NCBI GenBank assembly: GCA_964567515.1
Contig: CAZMMW010000034.1
Location: 1 to 9,066, forward strand
Direction of reading: 5' to 3'
DNA length: 9,066 nt
Source of the DNA: JBBIVB01 sp964567515
GTDB lineage: Bacteria; Patescibacteriota; Patescibacteriia; Veblenbacterales; UBA10138
This document shows, piece after piece, positions 6,767-9,066 of this stretch. A program made the position numbers and the translations under genes. The stretch's first letter is position 1, and each line of letters begins with the position of its first letter. Below the pieces are notes generated by a model. It did not search any database. It was not told the origin of the DNA and was given only the letters and a program-made list of their open reading frames with translations.

Positions 6767-7774
6767 TCATTGCTTAACCTCATTCACTACTTTTCCCTCT
6801 AAAAATCCTTTAATATTCTCAATAGTGGTATCCAAAATTCTTAAAATTGTCTCTTGGTTATTAAAAGCATTATGAGGGGTGATAATAACATTATCGCGTT
6901 TTAATAGTATGTGATCGGCAATCACGGTTTTTAAATCACATTTCTTTTTAAATTCCGGGCTTAATAATTCACTTTCCTCTTTTATCGCATATTCTTCTTC
7001 CAAAACATCCAGACCTGCGCCGGCTAGAGTGCCAGATTCTAATGCTTTAACTAAAGCCATAGTATCAATCAAACCACCGCGAGCGGTATTAACCAATATA
7101 GCGCCTGGTTTAATTAACTTCATATTTTCGCCATTTAACAAATAGTGGTTTCTTTCGGTATATGGAGCATGTAAAGTTATAACATCAGCTTCTTTTAATA
7201 AAGCATCTAACGATACATAACTAAAATCTAATAAACTGGCCAAGTCTTGGTTTGATTTGGGATCAAAAACCACTACCTTCATACCAAAGGCTTTGGCAAT
7301 TTTAACTACATACTGACCAATGTGTCCACAACCTACTACACCTAAAATCTTATTTTTTAAATCAAAACCGCGTAAATTATCCAAAGAAAAATCTCCCCGC
7401 TTAGTGCGCTCATAAGATGGAATTATTTTTCGGGAAAGAGTTAAAATCAAAGCCCAAGTGTGTTCGGCTACAGTATTTTCACCATAATACGGCACATTAC
7501 AAACTATAATGTTTTTAGCTTGGCATAATTTTACCTCAATATGATCAAAACCAGTAGAACGTGCGACAATTAATTTTAATTCAGGTAATTTTTCCAAAAC
7601 CTCGGCGGTCACGGGCGTATAAATAAAGGGTGATAAAATTTCTGTGCGTTTAATGCTTTCAAAATCCTGATTTTGCAACGGACGCCGAATAAAAGTCAAT
7701 TTATGGCCAGATAATTTATCTTCCAAATATGATTCCTCCCATCCTTCTAATTCAGTAAAAACGATATTAGACAT
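6767..7774 (-). CDS. D-isomer-specific 2-hydroxyacid dehydrogenase (D-lactate dehydrogenase-like)
   Basis: A 335-residue cytoplasmic NAD-dependent dehydrogenase, normal length for the family, that would interconvert a 2-keto acid and a D-2-hydroxy acid, most likely pyruvate and D-lactate. The substrate-side half includes 'ARSTGFDHI' (71-79) and 'YYGENTVAEHT' (96-106). The Rossmann motif GCGHIG is at 148-153, with Asp171 at the end of the second strand, which favours NAD over NADP. The catalytic residues are present: Arg232 in NTARGG, a Glu in DVLEEE (256-261) and His301 in TPHNAF. The insert between DVLEEE and TPH resembles the D-LDH subgroup. Related D-LDH-like enzymes include VanH and phosphoglycerate dehydrogenase, so the substrate is inferred. 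The ATG at 7774 has no clear Shine-Dalgarno sequence. A hairpin terminator follows the TGA stop. The gene is 121 bases from murI, and a palindromic repeat fills the gap. Confidence 0.88.
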   Translation of the reverse strand: MSNIVFTELEGWEESYLEDKLSGHKLTFIRRPLQNQDFESIKRTEILSPFIYTPVTAEVLEKLPELKLIVARSTGFDHIEVKLCQAKNIIVCNVPYYGENTVAEHTWALILTLSRKIIPSYERTKRGDFSLDNLRGFDLKNKILGVVGCGHIGQYVVKIAKAFGMKVVVFDPKSNQDLASLLDFSYVSLDALLKEADVITLHAPYTERNHYLLNGENMKLIKPGAILVNTARGGLIDTMALVKALESGTLAGAGLDVLEEEYAIKEESELLSPEFKKKCDLKTVIADHILLKRDNVIITPHNAFNNQETILRILDTTIENIKGFLEGKVVNEVKQ

Positions 7775-7802
7775 AAAATTTAATTAGAGCTTAATTTCTT
7801 TA

Positions 7803-7884
7803 TCGTTCCCGCGAAAGCGGAAATCTAGAAATATGAAATGAAATTATTTTTCTTTCTGGGCCCCCGATTAGATCGGGGATGACC
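7803..7884. repeat. Palindromic interspersed repeat (MITE/REP-like) between murI and the dehydrogenase
   Basis: Two hairpins bracket an A/T-rich middle. The left one pairs CCGC (7809-7812) with GCGG (7817-7820) around a GAAA loop, extended by TT/AA. The right one pairs CCCCGAT (7862-7868) with ATCGGGG (7872-7878) perfectly around TAG. Between them CTAGAAA (7825-7831) pairs with TTTCTGG (7853-7859), so the whole element can fold as one long imperfect inverted repeat. The arms, 'CCCGCGAAAGCGG' and 'CCCCGATTAGATCGGGGATGA', closely resemble the ends of small palindromic repeats I recall from intergenic regions of many unrelated bacteria. No transposase lies nearby. No T run follows either hairpin, so it is not an obvious terminator, though a read-through attenuator role is possible. 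Confidence 0.65.
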
Positions 7885-7895
7885 ACTTTGATAAA

Positions 7896-8678
7896 TCATG
7901 ATAACTTTACTCTTTCTAAATTAATTTTTTTACCGAGCCACTTTTGAGCAATATCCTGAAAATGAGGTGTTAAATCAGATACATAAAAATGGCTAACTCC
8001 TTCATCCAAACGCTCTTGACCGCCAGAAGTTTGCAAGTATTCTTTTAATTTTAAAGCTATTTGATCAGCTGGATCAACAACCTTAACTCGCCTACCTACT
8101 CGCGGAATAATAATCTTCTTTAACAGGGGATAATGAGTACAAGCCAGCACTAAAATATCAATCTGTTGTTGTTTTAATGAACGCAAATATCCTTTAACTA
8201 TTCTTTTGGTTTCCGGCTTATCCAACCAATTTTCCTCTACTAACGGAACTAATAAAGGGGCTGCTTGCTGAAAAACTTTATAATCACCAGCCTGTTGTAA
8301 TAAACGAAGATAAATCTGACTATTTACTAAAACTCTGGTACCAATAATTCCTACTCTCTTGTTCTTACTTAACTCTTTTACTTTTTCAATCGCTGGTGTA
8401 ATTACTTCAAAAATCGGTAAGTTAGGAAACTCTTGACGCAGAGCCTCCATACCCACTGCGGACACAGTATTACAAGCCACTACCAATATAGTAGCGCCTT
8501 GTTTTACCAAAAATCGCGCTGCTTCAACTCCGAAATTAGAAACCACCTCGGCGCTTTTGTCACCATATGGAGTACGAGCAGTGTCACCAAAATAGATCAG
8601 TGAGATATTAGGTAACAGATGCCAGATAGCTTTGACTACTGTTAATCCGCCTATACCCGAATCAAATGCTCCAATCAT
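7896..8678 (-). CDS. murI: Glutamate racemase
   Basis: A 260-residue cytoplasmic enzyme that converts L-glutamate to D-glutamate for the second residue of the peptidoglycan stem peptide. It is the usual MurI length. All signature blocks are present: FDSGIGGLTV (5-14, with the conserved Asp6 and Ser7), YFGDTARTPYG (29-39), VVACNT (66-71, catalytic Cys69), GIIGTR (110-115) and LACTHYPLL (178-186, catalytic Cys180 with His182). Both catalytic cysteines are intact, so the enzyme should be active. The ATG at 8678 lies two bases after the stop of the upstream sugar-phosphate mutase, with no Shine-Dalgarno sequence, so translation is probably coupled to that gene. It ends at a TGA at 7898-7896, and a palindromic repeat follows almost directly. 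Aspartate racemases share the fold, but the motif set fits MurI. Confidence 0.96.
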   Translation of the reverse strand: MIGAFDSGIGGLTVVKAIWHLLPNISLIYFGDTARTPYGDKSAEVVSNFGVEAARFLVKQGATILVVACNTVSAVGMEALRQEFPNLPIFEVITPAIEKVKELSKNKRVGIIGTRVLVNSQIYLRLLQQAGDYKVFQQAAPLLVPLVEENWLDKPETKRIVKGYLRSLKQQQIDILVLACTHYPLLKKIIIPRVGRRVKVVDPADQIALKLKEYLQTSGGQERLDEGVSHFYVSDLTPHFQDIAQKWLGKKINLERVKLS

Positions 8679-8680
8679 AA

Positions 8681-9066
8681 TTATTCTTTAAGTAAAGATA
8701 AAATCTCTTGTTTTTTTTGCTCTAATATTTCATTGGTTTTAGCCTCCAGAGTCACTCGCAATAATGGTTCTGTATTGGATGGCCTAACATTTACCCACCA
8801 ATTGTCATATTGAATAGTAATGCCATCTAAATCATCTTGTCTAGCATCAGTATAATAATTTTTTACTTTATTGATTAATTCCTGTTGGTTTTTAACCTGT
8901 AAATTTATCTCCGGTAACTTATAATAAGGCGAATATTCTTTAACCAATTCCGACAACGGTCTATTAGTTTTAGATAATAGCTCTAACACTAATAATAAAG
9001 CAATAAAACCAGAATCAGCATAATAATTATCACGAAAAGAATAATGGGCCGATAATTCACCACCCA
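8681..9066 (-). CDS. Phosphomannomutase/phosphoglucomutase, C-terminal part (partial)
   Basis: The frame is open from the right edge (first full codon at 9064-9062) to a TAA at 8683-8681, giving 127 visible residues. An internal GTG at 8989 might be mistaken for a start, but the 25 residues before it match the family, so the gene continues beyond the window. Visible are the sugar-binding loop GGELSAH (residues 1-7 here), 'FRDNYYADSG' (10-19), and in domain IV the phosphate-contacting RPSNTEP (94-100). The alpha-D-phosphohexomutase family interconverts hexose 6-phosphate and 1-phosphate through a phosphoserine, feeding GDP-mannose or UDP-glucose for surface glycans. The sugar loop has Ala where SGH is usual. 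The catalytic serine loop is outside the window, so mannose and glucose specificity cannot be separated. murI starts two bases downstream. Confidence 0.9.
   Translation of the reverse strand, partial: GGELSAHYSFRDNYYADSGFIALLLVLELLSKTNRPLSELVKEYSPYYKLPEINLQVKNQQELINKVKNYYTDARQDDLDGITIQYDNWWVNVRPSNTEPLLRVTLEAKTNEILEQKKQEILSLLKE

Noticed and set aside
6550..6777. Plus-strand open frame of 75 codons across the 6565-6766 intergenic region
   Set aside because: It runs antisense through the promoter, the hairpin and the tRNA-like fragment, overlaps both flanking genes, and has an AT-driven composition with no recognisable motif.
8681..8989. Reading the mutase fragment as a complete 102-residue protein starting at 8989
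   Set aside because: The frame stays open to the window edge and the extra residues match the sugar-binding loop of the family, so it is a truncated view of a longer gene.
1..9066. CRISPR array, transposase, integrase, toxin-antitoxin or restriction genes
   Set aside because: I saw no regularly spaced direct repeats and none of the six coding regions resembles these families. The only mobile-like sequence is the small palindrome at 7803-7884.

Overview
The window is a low-GC stretch of bacterial chromosome using the standard code: TGA is a true stop for three genes. It carries five genes on the minus strand and the tail of one on the plus strand. I infer a Patescibacteria (CPR)-type organism, with moderate to low confidence. 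The reasons are gene starts with little or no Shine-Dalgarno sequence, a TTG start, an N-terminal helical/UBA-like domain in front of a membrane anchor (a recurring arrangement in that group), and scattered small palindromic repeats. No 16S rRNA or ribosomal marker is present to confirm this.

Layout, left to right. Bases 1-152 are the 3' end of a plus-strand tryptophanyl-tRNA synthetase gene. A T-rich hairpin at 162-193 may terminate transcription in both directions. Bases 194-408 form a convergent intergenic stretch with several mutually compatible stems, and I propose it as a structured RNA candidate. Next, on the minus strand, come a membrane-anchored MEMO-family protein (409-1395) and, 12 bases upstream of it, a very large bacterial alpha-2-macroglobulin-like protein (1408-6564). 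The two are in the same reading frame, separated by one stop codon, and presumably share one mRNA starting at an extended -10 promoter near 6593-6601. The intergenic region 6565-6766 holds that promoter, a hairpin terminator for the next gene, and a fragment resembling the 3' end of a tRNA.

The right part, also on the minus strand, holds a D-2-hydroxyacid (D-lactate-type) dehydrogenase (6767-7774), a palindromic repeat element (about 7803-7884), glutamate racemase MurI (7896-8678), and the C-terminal part of a phosphomannomutase/phosphoglucomutase that runs off the right edge. MurI and the mutase are two bases apart and are almost certainly co-transcribed.

The common theme is the cell envelope. 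MurI supplies D-glutamate for peptidoglycan, the mutase supplies activated sugar for surface glycans, and the macroglobulin and MEMO proteins are predicted to face outward from the membrane. The least explained parts are the MEMO/macroglobulin pair, which has lost the canonical thioester, and the non-coding region at 194-408.
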